From contig MPMI01000010.1 of NCBI GenBank assembly GCA_002238415.1, positions 1-64,000 of the forward strand: a DNA stretch of 64,000 nucleotides. Direction: 5' to 3'. Positions 26,011 to 34,236 of this stretch are shown here, in pieces (positions within the stretch are counted from its first letter, which is position 1; each line of letters begins with the position of its first letter). A program made the position numbers and the translations under genes. Source of the DNA: Desulfurellaceae bacterium bin18 (GTDB lineage Bacteria > Desulfobacterota > Binatia > Bin18). The notes beneath the pieces are model-generated. The model searched no databases. It saw only the letters and a list, made by a program, of their open reading frames with translations, and was not told where the DNA came from.

Positions 26011-27219
26011 TTATGCGTCAGGCTGAATGGGATACAGCCGCAAAGCGTTATCCCACATGATCTTGCGCTTACTGTCATCTGACACGCCCGGCAGGGCCAT
26101 CATCTCCTTGACCGCCCAGGCGTACTGCCGGCCCTCAGGGTGGGCGAAGTCGGTTGCGGTGACGATATTATTATCGCCGATGGCGTCAATGACTTGTCGA
26201 ATACCGGGATCGTCAGGATCGGCTGAGATATAGCACTGGCGCTTGAAATATTCGACCGGCGGCATGCTGAGTCCTTCGATGGCAAGGCAGCGAAAGCCCC
26301 CCTGTACGCCGGCACCCAAGCGGTCAAGCCAAAATGCGGCCCAGCCTGCGCCCGACTCCAGATGCACGACGCGCAGCCGAGGATGACGCTCCAGTACCCC
26401 ACCCATGATCAGCGCCGTGCTGGCCAGCATATTCCCAATCGTAAAGGCCACGGTGGTCTGGGCGGAGCGTAACCGGGGCAGGTAATAGTACAGCATCTCA
26501 TCTGCGGCCGTGCCGTTGCCGGTATGAACGGCGAGCGGCACGTCCAACTCCTCAAGCGTCTCCCACAGCGGCTCATAAAACGCGTCGTATAAGCGGTGTT
26601 CACACACCGGGACGGGATTAATATGAACCGCCTTGAAGTGAAACTCCGTGACGCATCGACGGACTTCCCGAGCGGCCTCCTGCGCATCCCGCAGGTCGAT
26701 GGAAGCGGCACCGAACACCCGTCCCCCGGCAGCCGCACAAAAGTCGGCCAGCCAGTTGTTATACGCCCGACGATAGGCTGCGGCCGTGTCGGCCGCCAAA
26801 TTTGGGACCGTCACCGACAGGAGACCGATGGAAGGATAGACGACCATATAGTCGATGCCGACCCGCTGCATGACCTCCGGGTAGATCTCAGGCGGGAAGT
26901 CCTGCTCGGCGTATTGGGCGTAGGCTTCATCATGCCCCGGAAGAAAAACCCGCTCGCCAGCCTCTTGCGCTCCGCTATGCGGCTTGCCATCGGCCTGGGC
27001 GGGGTCCCGCAGCGGGTCGCGTCCGAACGGCATCAGATATTCGCCCCCGGCCGGGTTGGGGATTCTGACCTCAAAACCAAAGCCGAGCGGCTCCCCGCGG
27101 TAATTGGCCCACGCCTTGGGCATGGCCGAGCGATATCTGGTATCCAGATATTTCTCGAACATATCTTCGGGTTCGATAATATGGGCATCACTGTCAATGA
27201 ATCCGTGTCCGTTCGGCAT
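26011..27219 (-). CDS. Amidohydrolase (ACMSD-like, TIM barrel)
   Basis: 402 residues from ATG 27219 (AGGGAGGG ribosome site). The start FIDSDAHIIEPEDMF carries the DxH metal motif of amidohydrolase-2 proteins, and the middle shows VYPSIGLLS, HINPVPV, VPLAVHTGNG, LESGAGWAAFWLDR and the late TATDFAHPEG. The family includes decarboxylases and hydrolases of aromatic or meta-cleavage products. It is 11 bp from the PhyH gene and 17 bp from the LLM oxidoreductase on the same strand, so it is very probably one operon. Confidence 0.87.
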   Translation of the reverse strand: MPNGHGFIDSDAHIIEPEDMFEKYLDTRYRSAMPKAWANYRGEPLGFGFEVRIPNPAGGEYLMPFGRDPLRDPAQADGKPHSGAQEAGERVFLPGHDEAYAQYAEQDFPPEIYPEVMQRVGIDYMVVYPSIGLLSVTVPNLAADTAAAYRRAYNNWLADFCAAAGGRVFGAASIDLRDAQEAAREVRRCVTEFHFKAVHINPVPVCEHRLYDAFYEPLWETLEELDVPLAVHTGNGTAADEMLYYYLPRLRSAQTTVAFTIGNMLASTALIMGGVLERHPRLRVVHLESGAGWAAFWLDRLGAGVQGGFRCLAIEGLSMPPVEYFKRQCYISADPDDPGIRQVIDAIGDNNIVTATDFAHPEGRQYAWAVKEMMALPGVSDDSKRKIMWDNALRLYPIQPDA

Positions 27220-27235
27220 AGTGTATTTCCCTCCC

Positions 27236-28270
27236 TTATGCAAAGTGCGGCAAGACATTTGTACCGAAGCGCTCAATACAGCGCATGGTCTGTGCGTGGC
27301 TGGGACCGCTCGGGCAGCGCAGCATGAGAATTATGTATTGGCAGCCTGTGGCCTGCTCGTAGCGTTTGAGTTCGGTCACGACCTGCTCCGGCGTGCCATA
27401 GATCAATCGATTCGGCGCGACCCGCTCGAAGGTCCATTCGGCGTCCGAGGTGATCTCCTTCACCCAGGGTTCCCACTTGGCGTTAAATCGGCCCGAGGAG
27501 AAAAAGCCCAGCCGCAGGTAAAAAAGATGATAGTCCTTGACGTGTGGCCACCAGATCCGCTCAATCTCGGCTTGGCTGTCGCCGACCCAGGCATTCCGCA
27601 GCAGGGCAATGTCCACCCGCGGATTTCCCGCCCGCTGCGCCGCGGCCCGGTACATCTCGGACCAGGCCCGCATCACATCGAAGTGATGGAGCGGGTCTGA
27701 CAGCCAGCCGTCGCCAATCCGGCCGGCACGCGTAAGCGTAATCGTCGACATGGCGCCGACCCAAATCGGCGGCTGGCGTACGGGCCGGGGGGTAATGGTA
27801 ACCTCGTCAAAATTGAAATGCTGGCCGTGATAAGAAAACGTCTGACCGCTCCAGGCATGTCGGAGAATCTCGACCGATTCGGTAAAGCGCGTTGCCGCGG
27901 CAGACAGCGGAATCTCAAAGGCGTTGAATTCGTGCTCAACCAGACCCAAACCAGCGCCAAGGATAAAGCGCCCTTTGGCAATCGTGTCGATCACGGCAAT
28001 TTGCTCAGCGACATGCAGCGGGTGGTACAGCGGGAGTTGCAGGATGCCCGTGCCGATCTGCGCGCGCTTGGTATGCGCCGCCAGCGCCGCGGCAAAGGTG
28101 AGGGGCGCCGGCATATAGCCGTCCGGCATCTGGTGATGTTCCGGTACGAGAAACAGCTCAAAGCCGGCCTCCTCGGCCAGGGCCGCCTGGGCAAACACCT
28201 CGTCGTAGAGCCGGGACAGATGCTCTCCGTGGGGTGGGTCCTGGAGGGTGAAAATCAGTCCGAATTTCAT
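27236..28270 (-). CDS. LLM-class flavin-dependent oxidoreductase (bacterial luciferase-like)
   Basis: 344 residues starting MKFGLIFTLQDPP. TIM-barrel flavin monooxygenase pattern: VPEHHQMPDGYMPAPLTFAA, KRAQIGTGILQLPLYHPLHV, GRFILGAGLGLVEHEF and RPPIWVGAMS-like segment (RQPPIWVGAM). Such enzymes use FMNH2 or F420 with O2 or an organic substrate. The start codon overlaps the stop of the upstream NUDIX gene (ATGA), indicating coupling. A second, different LLM protein occurs at 41915. Confidence 0.88.
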   Translation of the reverse strand: MKFGLIFTLQDPPHGEHLSRLYDEVFAQAALAEEAGFELFLVPEHHQMPDGYMPAPLTFAAALAAHTKRAQIGTGILQLPLYHPLHVAEQIAVIDTIAKGRFILGAGLGLVEHEFNAFEIPLSAAATRFTESVEILRHAWSGQTFSYHGQHFNFDEVTITPRPVRQPPIWVGAMSTITLTRAGRIGDGWLSDPLHHFDVMRAWSEMYRAAAQRAGNPRVDIALLRNAWVGDSQAEIERIWWPHVKDYHLFYLRLGFFSSGRFNAKWEPWVKEITSDAEWTFERVAPNRLIYGTPEQVVTELKRYEQATGCQYIILMLRCPSGPSHAQTMRCIERFGTNVLPHFA

Positions 28271-28785
28271 GCCCCGTCCTGTGTCCGGCACTCAGCCAGA
28301 TAGCGCTGCAACACGTACAGGCCATCGGGTGTAAAAGGCTCGGTCTGGGCCATGTGCAGAATATCAGGTGCGGACATGAACGCGCCACTCTCGACTTCTT
28401 CTTCCTGTAGAACGATTGCGCCATCGTATACGCACGAGAAGGCCGCACCCCACACCCGGTTGTGCGCATCCTGATGGTAAAACCGAAAAAGCGGCGTCAA
28501 GGGCACGCCTCGGACACCCATCTCTTCTTCAACCTCGCGGAGAGCCCCCTGCTCATATTCTTCGCCCGCTAGCACGACTCCACCCGCGGCCGGGTCGTAA
28601 TAACCGGGAAAGACATCCTTGGTCAGGGTCCGTTTCTGGAGGTAGAGTTGGCCGCGCGAGTTGAAGACCAGCACATACGTGGCCCGATGGGGCAGGGCCT
28701 TGGCGCGCATTTCCTTCCGCGGCGCGGAGTCCACCACAATATTGTTTTCATCAACGATGGCAACGATTTCCTCGGCAGCGCCCAT
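28267..28785 (-). CDS. NUDIX hydrolase (YfcD / isopentenyl-diphosphate isomerase-like)
   Basis: 172 residues from ATG 28785. NUDIX box GGVVLAGEEYEQGALREVEE then EMG fits Gx5Ex7REUxEExGU exactly. The N-terminus EEIVAIVDENNIVVDSAPRK and HRATYVLVFNSRGQLYLQKR are the YfcD/IPP-isomerase-like type, which hydrolyse nucleoside diphosphates linked to another moiety. The longer frame to 28893 begins inside a dispersed repeat and is less likely. First gene of the NUDIX-LLM-amidohydrolase-PhyH string. Confidence 0.85.
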   Translation of the reverse strand: MGAAEEIVAIVDENNIVVDSAPRKEMRAKALPHRATYVLVFNSRGQLYLQKRTLTKDVFPGYYDPAAGGVVLAGEEYEQGALREVEEEMGVRGVPLTPLFRFYHQDAHNRVWGAAFSCVYDGAIVLQEEEVESGAFMSAPDILHMAQTEPFTPDGLYVLQRYLAECRTQDGA

Positions 28786-28888
28786 GTGGACGAAACGATA
28801 CTGAGGGGCTCGGAGAGTGTCAAGCGAAAGAGGGGAGGGGTGGTTAGTGGCGAGAGCAATAGACGACTTTGTGTCGCCGGCTCCCTCC

Positions 28889-28914
28889 GTCATTTCTGTG
28901 AAAACAGGAATCCA
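28889..28914. repeat. GTCATTTCTGTGAAAACAGG-type dispersed repeat
   Basis: GTCATTTCTGTGAAAACAGG followed by AATCCA. CCTGTTTTCACAG-type symmetry gives a small hairpin, and the sequence is a variant of the common GTCATTCC...GGAATCCA dispersed repeat. It marks the boundary between the catabolic operon and the accessory region. The remaining stretch to 29076 shows no gene. Confidence 0.4.
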
Positions 28915-29076
28915 ACATCCGGGATTTCACGGACGGAGCGGATTCGTGAGTACCGGACGAGTTTCCACCTGCGCGGGGACAAAGATAGCCTTCCTGGCAA
29001 GGGGGGTTGTTCGAGAGAAGGCAGACAATCGCAGGAGGCGTCAGATTACGCTTCGCTAATACGCCCCACGGCTATA

Positions 29077-29637
29077 TCACCGCTCTACTGCATCCTCCCC
29101 CAGCACAGTGATCAAGGCATCAGTTACCTCCGTTTGAAAATTCTCATGGAAAGCAGCGCGATAGGGCTTTTGCCTCCACAGTTCGGCGATGGTATTGTCC
29201 GCTCTGATGTAAGCTCTGATGAAACCTCTAACCTCATCCAGGACAGGGTCTTCTTTCTCTCGTCCTGCTGTACGCATGTGATAGAGCGTCTCTAACGCGT
29301 TTAAGCTCGTATATGCGCTCGTTAATTGTTTCCCTTGTTCAATACCCTTTTTTTCACCGTGTTCTTTCACAAGCTGGGGATATAGGAGCGGGATAAAAAA
29401 GTCCGGGTATTGGAATATAAGTTTGTTGACCTCTTGTATGGACGCCTTCGTTGCCACAATCCGATTCAATGCATCCTGTTTAGCAGTTAGCTCGGCTTGT
29501 TTATTTGCTGCCTCGGCCTGTTTGTTCGCTATCGTGGCGTGCCTATTCATAACTGCGAGTTGCTGATAGACAAAATACCCGGAACCTGTGATGGCTAGTA
29601 AAGTTAAAAACTGGACGAATAGTTTCAAAATCTCCAT
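29077..29637 (-). CDS. Membrane-anchored protein with coiled coil, function unknown
   Basis: 186 residues, AT-richer than the surroundings. An N-terminal membrane helix (LFVQFLTLLAITGSGYFVY) is followed by a Gln/Ala/Lys-rich coiled coil (NKQAEAANKQAELTAKQDAL) and an all-helical domain with PDFFIPLLYPQLV, LNALETLYHMRTAGREKEDP and ELWRQKPYRAAFHENFQTEV. The arrangement is common among small accessory-region proteins with unknown roles. It neighbours the methyltransferase-nuclease fusion on the same strand. No family name recognised. Confidence 0.65.
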   Translation of the reverse strand: MEILKLFVQFLTLLAITGSGYFVYQQLAVMNRHATIANKQAEAANKQAELTAKQDALNRIVATKASIQEVNKLIFQYPDFFIPLLYPQLVKEHGEKKGIEQGKQLTSAYTSLNALETLYHMRTAGREKEDPVLDEVRGFIRAYIRADNTIAELWRQKPYRAAFHENFQTEVTDALITVLGEDAVER

Positions 29638-29772
29638 AGTGTTACCTCCTTAAAGAGTCGAGCCGTGTCGACCGAATCAGTGACGAGAACGGTAGCAGCC
29701 TGTCAGCGTGCCCCTCTCAACTATCACCCCTACCACAATACTTTGAAGTCCTATGAGATCAACCTCGCCCCT

Positions 29773-31401
29773 TCACTTCTTGAACAATCCCCCCTGTTGC
29801 CCAGTCTCTCGTGTATGCTTAGGCGCTTTTTTGAAGGTGACATTACCGTGCTGGGTTGGCCGATTGACGCCTTTGCCGAGCAGCAAATCCGTTACCGTCA
29901 AGAGTTGAATCCGTGGGTGCCGCGTTCCCCACGGGGACTCGTAAAAGCCTGCCCCCATCGCCTCTGTCCGCATGGGCTTGGTTGGTTCCTGGAGTGATAA
30001 CAGAACCCCGATTTCCGCATTCTCCCGCTCGATGACCCCACGTAAATCTCGCACATGGGGAACGGAAGTCCGACCGGCCTTGACAGAAAAGATGATTTGC
30101 TTGGTTTTCGCGCCGGCCACGTCATCATGAAAATACAGCCGTCCGTCGATGCCTTGATCCGCGCCTTTCTTCTGCTCAACGGGGCGAGCGCCCACTAGCC
30201 CCAAGGCCCACCACTGGAACTGAAAGGGATCATCCTTGCCCAAGACTGCCGCGTCCGGGAGGGACACCGGCTCACCGATCACTTCGTAGCTTTGGGTGAT
30301 GTCATCGCCAAACGTGTCTCGCAAACGATGCTTGATAAGACCAATGGCAAGATGAGTGATGTCAATCCCGATCCAGGACCGTTGTAATTTCTGGGCGGCG
30401 GCAATGGCCGTCCCACAACCGCAGAAGGGGTCTAAAACAACGTCGCCTTCATTGCTGCTGGATTCGATGATTCGTTCCAGTAGCGCTTCCGGCTTTTGGG
30501 TCGGGTAGCGGAGGCGCTCTTTGGCTTGTGAGTTGATCGGCGGGATATCGGTCCACAGGTCTTGCAACAGCACCCCTGGCATTTCATCAAGATACTGTTT
30601 GAGGCGTGGCCATCCACCCTCCTTTTTCGGCCAGTATATATCCCCCGCAGCGTCTAACTCATCCATCTTTGCAGGAGGATTCGCCCAATGGCGCCCTTTA
30701 TCAGTCGGGTTGAATCCTCGCCAAGGTTTCCCTGTCTCTCCGTCCCGTGTCCCTGCGCCTGTGGCGTCTCCATCCTTAAACCAGCGGCCTCGTTCATCTT
30801 TTCGGAATCGTTGTTCTATGTATTCATCGTCATAGTCTTGATATTGCGGATTCCAGGTGTATCTATCCCCTGCTGAGTAGAGCAAAATCACATCGTGGAC
30901 AGGGCCAGGGCGTTTAGCGCTACTATGCGCGCTGGTCCGCTTCCACACAATCTCGGCCCTGAAATTAACCGGGCCGAATACAGCGTCCAATAGCAGCTTG
31001 AGATAATGCGAAGCGGTCGGATCACAGTGGAGGTACAAGCTGCCGGTGGACTTCAGCGCCCGACGAAGTTCCACTAGGCGGGGTGCCATCATGGCGAGAT
31101 AGGCCAGCATGTCATTGTCGCCAAGAAAGCCGCGAAACGATTGCAGCACCTGCGACACCTGCCCACCGGTCTCAACCACTTCTTGATAGGCTTGGGCCGA
31201 TGCTTCGTCCCATTGCCACATGTCGCCGAACGCCTTGATCTGAGCAGCAGCTCGTGATCCGTCCTGTTCGGCAAACAGGACGTTGTAGTCCGAGTCGCTC
31301 TTGAAGGGTGGATCGAGGTATACCAAGTCTACGGACTCATCTTGGATATAGCGCCGTAAGACATCCAGGTTGTCGCCGTAGTAGAGGGTGTTTTTCGTCA
31401 T
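29773..31401 (-). CDS. DNA methyltransferase fused to a PD-(D/E)xK/Mrr-like nuclease domain
   Basis: 542 residues. Residues 1-~370 are an amino-methyltransferase of the N6-A/N4-C class with the catalytic motif first (D30PPF33) and the AdoMet motif last (D324PFCGCGT), an order typical of the beta class. Residues ~400-500 resemble an Mrr-like nuclease core: KGADQGIDGRLYF (D419) and QIIFSVKAG (S439-V-K441), then DLRGVIERENAEIGVLLSL. The nuclease metal motif is SxK instead of E/QxK, so cutting activity is uncertain. One polypeptide with both functions suggests a type IIG/III-like or phage-defence restriction system without a separate specificity subunit. No partner R gene is nearby. Confidence 0.85.
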   Translation of the reverse strand: MTKNTLYYGDNLDVLRRYIQDESVDLVYLDPPFKSDSDYNVLFAEQDGSRAAAQIKAFGDMWQWDEASAQAYQEVVETGGQVSQVLQSFRGFLGDNDMLAYLAMMAPRLVELRRALKSTGSLYLHCDPTASHYLKLLLDAVFGPVNFRAEIVWKRTSAHSSAKRPGPVHDVILLYSAGDRYTWNPQYQDYDDEYIEQRFRKDERGRWFKDGDATGAGTRDGETGKPWRGFNPTDKGRHWANPPAKMDELDAAGDIYWPKKEGGWPRLKQYLDEMPGVLLQDLWTDIPPINSQAKERLRYPTQKPEALLERIIESSSNEGDVVLDPFCGCGTAIAAAQKLQRSWIGIDITHLAIGLIKHRLRDTFGDDITQSYEVIGEPVSLPDAAVLGKDDPFQFQWWALGLVGARPVEQKKGADQGIDGRLYFHDDVAGAKTKQIIFSVKAGRTSVPHVRDLRGVIERENAEIGVLLSLQEPTKPMRTEAMGAGFYESPWGTRHPRIQLLTVTDLLLGKGVNRPTQHGNVTFKKAPKHTRETGQQGGLFKK

Positions 31402-31496
31402 TCCACGCGCCCCTTGAATTGTAGGGTAGCTTATTGGGGTCGGTATGTCTCGTTAGAGCGTTTCACGATAGGTCCCCGCCATGCCGTTGCGCGCTC

Positions 31497-31524
31497 GTCA
31501 TGCCGGACGTGAGCCGGCATCCAG
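31497..31524. repeat. GTCATGCCGGACGTGAGCCGGCATCC dispersed repeat
   Basis: ATGCCGG and CCGGCAT pair around ACGTGAG. Same core as the hairpin at 21592. This GTCATGCCGGA...TCCGGCATCC type is widespread in bacterial intergenic DNA. Lies between the methyltransferase fusion and the duplicated gene fragment. Confidence 0.55.
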
Positions 31525-31572
31525 AGGCTAGAAGGCCCTTTGCCAATGACAAGCGGGTTTTCCGTATCCCCA

Positions 31573-31707
31573 TTTGCCCCCCACAGCGACCACGCTACAC
31601 CCCCCAGCATGGTTGCCAACGCGCTGGTGATCTTTGCCAAATGGTCCCTGCCCGGACAGGTCAAGACGCGCCTCTGTCCGCCGCTCTGGCCCGACCAGGC
31701 CGCGTGA
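31573..31707 (+). pseudogene. Truncated duplicate of the 5' end of the DUF2064 glycosyltransferase gene
   Basis: 132 bases (31573-31704) nearly identical to 32329-32461: only one single-base indel and about five substitutions. It includes the leader, the start codon (ATG 31609) and the first 32 codons (MVANALVIFAKW, PGQVKTRLCPPL), then departs into unrelated sequence and stops at TGA 31705-31707. The intact gene begins 757 bp downstream at 32366 in the same orientation. Confidence 0.85.
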
Positions 31708-32328
31708 GGGAATTATGTAGCTAGCCAGGCCCACGAAGCCGCCGCCGTTTTTCCCTTTTCATGACTTTGGCCGATTCACGCACGCGCTCAAACTCCGACG
31801 CAGGCAACCGCTTCCGAAGTTTCCGCCAGAATTGAGCCTCAAAGCGGCGAGTGGCGCGCGCGGAAAAAGGCGCTTTTGGGCTCCTGGGAAACCCGCCGCG
31901 CCTAGCTGCACAGCCGCGCCACCAGCCCCCCATTTTGCCCCTGCCCGAGTTGCACGAGAGGGCACTAAAAATTTCACTTTTCATGAAATTTCACGGTGCA
32001 TGAAATATGGAAACCGCCACTCTACTCTGGCTTTTCGGCTTCCTCTGTGGGGCGTTCTTCATGTAATACGCCGTCCCAAAATCGCCCCCTCATACTCCCC
32101 TCAAATCGCCCCCAAAAGACCCCTCTGAAGCATCATTTAAGGGGTGATTAAGGCGTGAAAAATCATGAAAAATCGCTAACTACTTGCCCAAACACGACTT
32201 TTCGCGATTTCGGCCAAAATCGGCATGAAATATTTCACGATTTCTCAGGTTTTGAGCGAAAGTGGCACCCGAATTTTGGAAATCCGCAACCTGAAGCCTG
32301 CTCGAAATATTTCCCTACGGCAAGCATG
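31708..32328. other. Anomalous 620-bp segment between the two copies of the duplication
   Basis: No convincing gene. An open frame on the minus strand (31721-31984) ends in a strongly basic, helix-like tail (AQFWRKLRKRLPASEFERV), which may be a gene remnant. The right half is AT-richer and holds several related palindromes: TTTCATGAAA and TGAAATTTCA near 31975-31995, GCATGAAATATGG near 32005, and TGAAATATTTCA near 32225. It also has C-rich runs (AAATCGCCCCC twice, ~32083-32115). Composition and motif content differ from everything around it. Confidence 0.5.
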
Positions 32329-32365
32329 TTTGCCCCCCACAGCGATCCACGCTACACCCCCCAGC

Positions 32366-33055
32366 ATGGCTGCCAACGCGCTGGTGATCTTTGCCAAATG
32401 GCCCCTGCCCGGACAGGTCAAGACACGCCTCTGTCCGCCGCTCCGGCCCGACCAGGCCGCGGAACTGGCGCGTTGCTTTCTCCTTGATACGGTTGAACGG
32501 GTATCCCGGCTCGAAGAGGTACAGGTCTGGGTCGCCTTTACCCCGGCTGATAGCGAGCCGCGCTTTCGTGCGCTGCTGCCTGCCTCCGTCTGCTATCTGC
32601 CGCAACGGGGCACGGATCTTGGTGAGCGTGAGCTGAATATCTTTATTGATCTGTTCGAGGGAGCAGCGACACGGGTGGCGATCATGGGGAGTGATATTCC
32701 CTCCGTGCCACTCGCCTATCTCCGTTCGGCCTTCGACCTGCTGAAGAATCCGGACTGTGATGCCGTCCTCGGACCGAGTAGTGACGGCGGCTATTACTGT
32801 ATCGGTGCACAGGCCGGCCATGCAGGGCTGCCGGCACTGTTTGAGCATATCGAGTGGAGTACGGAAAAGGTCATGCAGCAGACCTTGCAACAGGCTCGCT
32901 TGCATAACCTGAATGTGCGTCTGATCCCACGCTGGTACGATGTGGATACCGTAGAGGATATGCGGAAGCTGGCGGAGCAGTTACAGGACATGCCGAATGA
33001 AGACGATGCTCCACGGACCCGGAGTTTTTTAGAACAGATCGCCTTTTTACTGTGA
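32366..33055 (+). CDS. TIGR04282/DUF2064-family glycosyltransferase-like protein
   Basis: 229 residues. GT-A-like nucleotidyl/glycosyl-transferase fold: LVIFAKWPLPGQVKTRLCPP at the start, QRGTDLGERELNIF, VAIMGSDIPSVPLAYL (the DxP metal region) and DAVLGPSSDGGYYCIGAQ. Proteins of this family are predicted to transfer sugars or nucleotides, often beside sugar or arsenosugar genes, but the substrate here is unknown. The start at 32366 is supported by conservation of LVIFAKxPxPGxVKTRL; the longer frame upstream lies in anomalous DNA. Its 5' end is duplicated at 31573. Confidence 0.87.
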   Translation: MAANALVIFAKWPLPGQVKTRLCPPLRPDQAAELARCFLLDTVERVSRLEEVQVWVAFTPADSEPRFRALLPASVCYLPQRGTDLGERELNIFIDLFEGAATRVAIMGSDIPSVPLAYLRSAFDLLKNPDCDAVLGPSSDGGYYCIGAQAGHAGLPALFEHIEWSTEKVMQQTLQQARLHNLNVRLIPRWYDVDTVEDMRKLAEQLQDMPNEDDAPRTRSFLEQIAFLL

Positions 33056-33065
33056 GGAAACTCTT

Positions 33066-33299
33066 ATGGCCGAGAGTAATACGGAGCAAATTAAATATGA
33101 GACGGAGCTATTAAAGCTTATCGCTCTTTTCACGTTGGCCATAGGGGGAGGATCGATTGGCTTGTTCTTGGGAACACTAACTCCACTAAAACTTCTCTTG
33201 GCCTGGGCAGGCACCTTTGTTACAGTTATTCTTATAGCCGGAGCTTGGAGACAGAATAAAAGAATCAGGAAACTCTTTACAGGAGTACAGGAAACCTAA
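33066..33299 (+). CDS. Small two-helix membrane protein, function unknown
   Basis: 77 residues: a charged N-terminus (ESNTEQIKYETELLKL), then two hydrophobic helices (IALFTLAIGGGSIGLFLG and KLLLAWAGTFVTVILIAG) and a basic tail with RQNKRIRKL. AT-richer than the flanks. It starts 10 bp after the glycosyltransferase stop, with GAGGAAACTC upstream, and is followed immediately by another mini membrane ORF at 33302. I recall similar pairs beside each other in unrelated genomes, but no function is known to me. Confidence 0.7.
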   Translation: MAESNTEQIKYETELLKLIALFTLAIGGGSIGLFLGTLTPLKLLLAWAGTFVTVILIAGAWRQNKRIRKLFTGVQET

Positions 33300-33301
33300 G
33301 C

Positions 33302-33403
33302 ATGAGTGCCTATGAATGGATCGCCTTTGCTGGTGGAATGACTATCCTCGTAAGCGTTGCATTTCTATTCTGGAGAATGACTCACGATCAGAAAAACCGT
33401 TGA
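33302..33403 (+). CDS. Mini membrane protein of 33 residues
   Basis: MSAYEWIAFAGGMTILVSVA then FLFWRMTHDQKNR: one membrane helix with a short polar tail. The gap to the preceding small membrane gene is 2 bp, and AGGAGTACAGGAAACC supplies a ribosome site. It is too short for most gene callers. The pair is probably co-translated and may form a small membrane complex; this is inference. Confidence 0.6.
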   Translation: MSAYEWIAFAGGMTILVSVAFLFWRMTHDQKNR

Positions 33404-33444
33404 GCTTCTTCCTCAGGTCAGCCTACAAGATACGCCTTCCACCA

Positions 33445-34221
33445 TTAGGATGCCAGCTTTGCAGTCTCCGCCCCTATTAACTCCTCCAGTTCGTGCTTCA
33501 GTCGTGCGAATACTCCTACGCCTTCCTTGACGACCGCCGAGCCGACCTGAATGGCCTTCACGCCCTGTTGGAGAATGGCGAGCGCTTGCGCACCGGTTGA
33601 GACGCCACCTACGCCGATAATATCGAGTCTTCCCTCCGTCGCCTCAAGGACGGCCTGAGCCTGAGACGGACCACCGTTCGCCCCTGTGTTGTGACACATG
33701 ACAACGGGAATATTATTTCGGACCAAGGCGTGTGCGACATCCGAAAGTGTGAGTGGAACCGTAGCCGGGAGCTTGATGGCAAGCGGAGCGGCAATCTGTC
33801 TGCGAAGCGCTGAAACGACCTCGTCCAAGCGTTCGACAGACTGAAACGGATTCACGTAGGCATGCACATGCGGATCGTTCAGATTAATCTCAATCAGGTC
33901 CGCACCGGCTTGCGTCAGTGTCTGCGCAACCTGAACGAACTCTTCGATGGTGAGACCGGCAACACTGGCAATCACCGGCTTGCTCCACTGACGCAGTTCC
34001 GGAATGACCTCAACGTAGTAGTCGGTTCCGGGGTTTTCCAGGCCACATTGTGCTCCAGGGTCAAGAAACGACGTTGGTGTAATCGACTTGGTGACGACAG
34101 CACCGCTTTCCGAATGGGCCTGGGCGAGCAACTCTGCTCGCGTGGTCGATAATGCCCCAGCGGCGTTCATCAGACTAAAAGGAAAGTGAATATTGGCAAT
34201 GATCGGAGTCATCGGTGTCAT
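33445..34221 (-). CDS. Dihydroorotate dehydrogenase-like protein (class 1 fold)
   Basis: 258-residue FMN TIM-barrel protein related to PyrD class 1. Landmarks: FPFSLMNAAGALSTTRAELL, SGAVVTKSITPTSF, the LIEINLNDPHVHAY strand, APLAIKLPATVPL, and the phosphate site IIGVGGVSTGAQALAILQQG with KAIQVGSAVVKEG. Lengthwise it is shorter than typical PyrD (~300), and the usual catalytic Cys/Ser loop is not evident, so pyrimidine synthesis is not assured; related proteins include dihydropyrimidine dehydrogenase-like enzymes. The next gene, a cytidylate-kinase-like protein, is 15 bp away on the same strand, hinting at nucleotide metabolism. Confidence 0.8.
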   Translation of the reverse strand: MTPMTPIIANIHFPFSLMNAAGALSTTRAELLAQAHSESGAVVTKSITPTSFLDPGAQCGLENPGTDYYVEVIPELRQWSKPVIASVAGLTIEEFVQVAQTLTQAGADLIEINLNDPHVHAYVNPFQSVERLDEVVSALRRQIAAPLAIKLPATVPLTLSDVAHALVRNNIPVVMCHNTGANGGPSQAQAVLEATEGRLDIIGVGGVSTGAQALAILQQGVKAIQVGSAVVKEGVGVFARLKHELEELIGAETAKLAS

Positions 34222-34236
34222 ACTGATACCCCTAGC

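Noticed and set aside
31721..31984. 87-residue minus-strand protein in the anomalous segment
   Set aside because: The C-terminal part looks protein-like (FWRKLRKRLPASEFERV) but the N-terminal part is repetitive Gly/Ala/Arg with no ribosome site, so it is listed only as a possible remnant.
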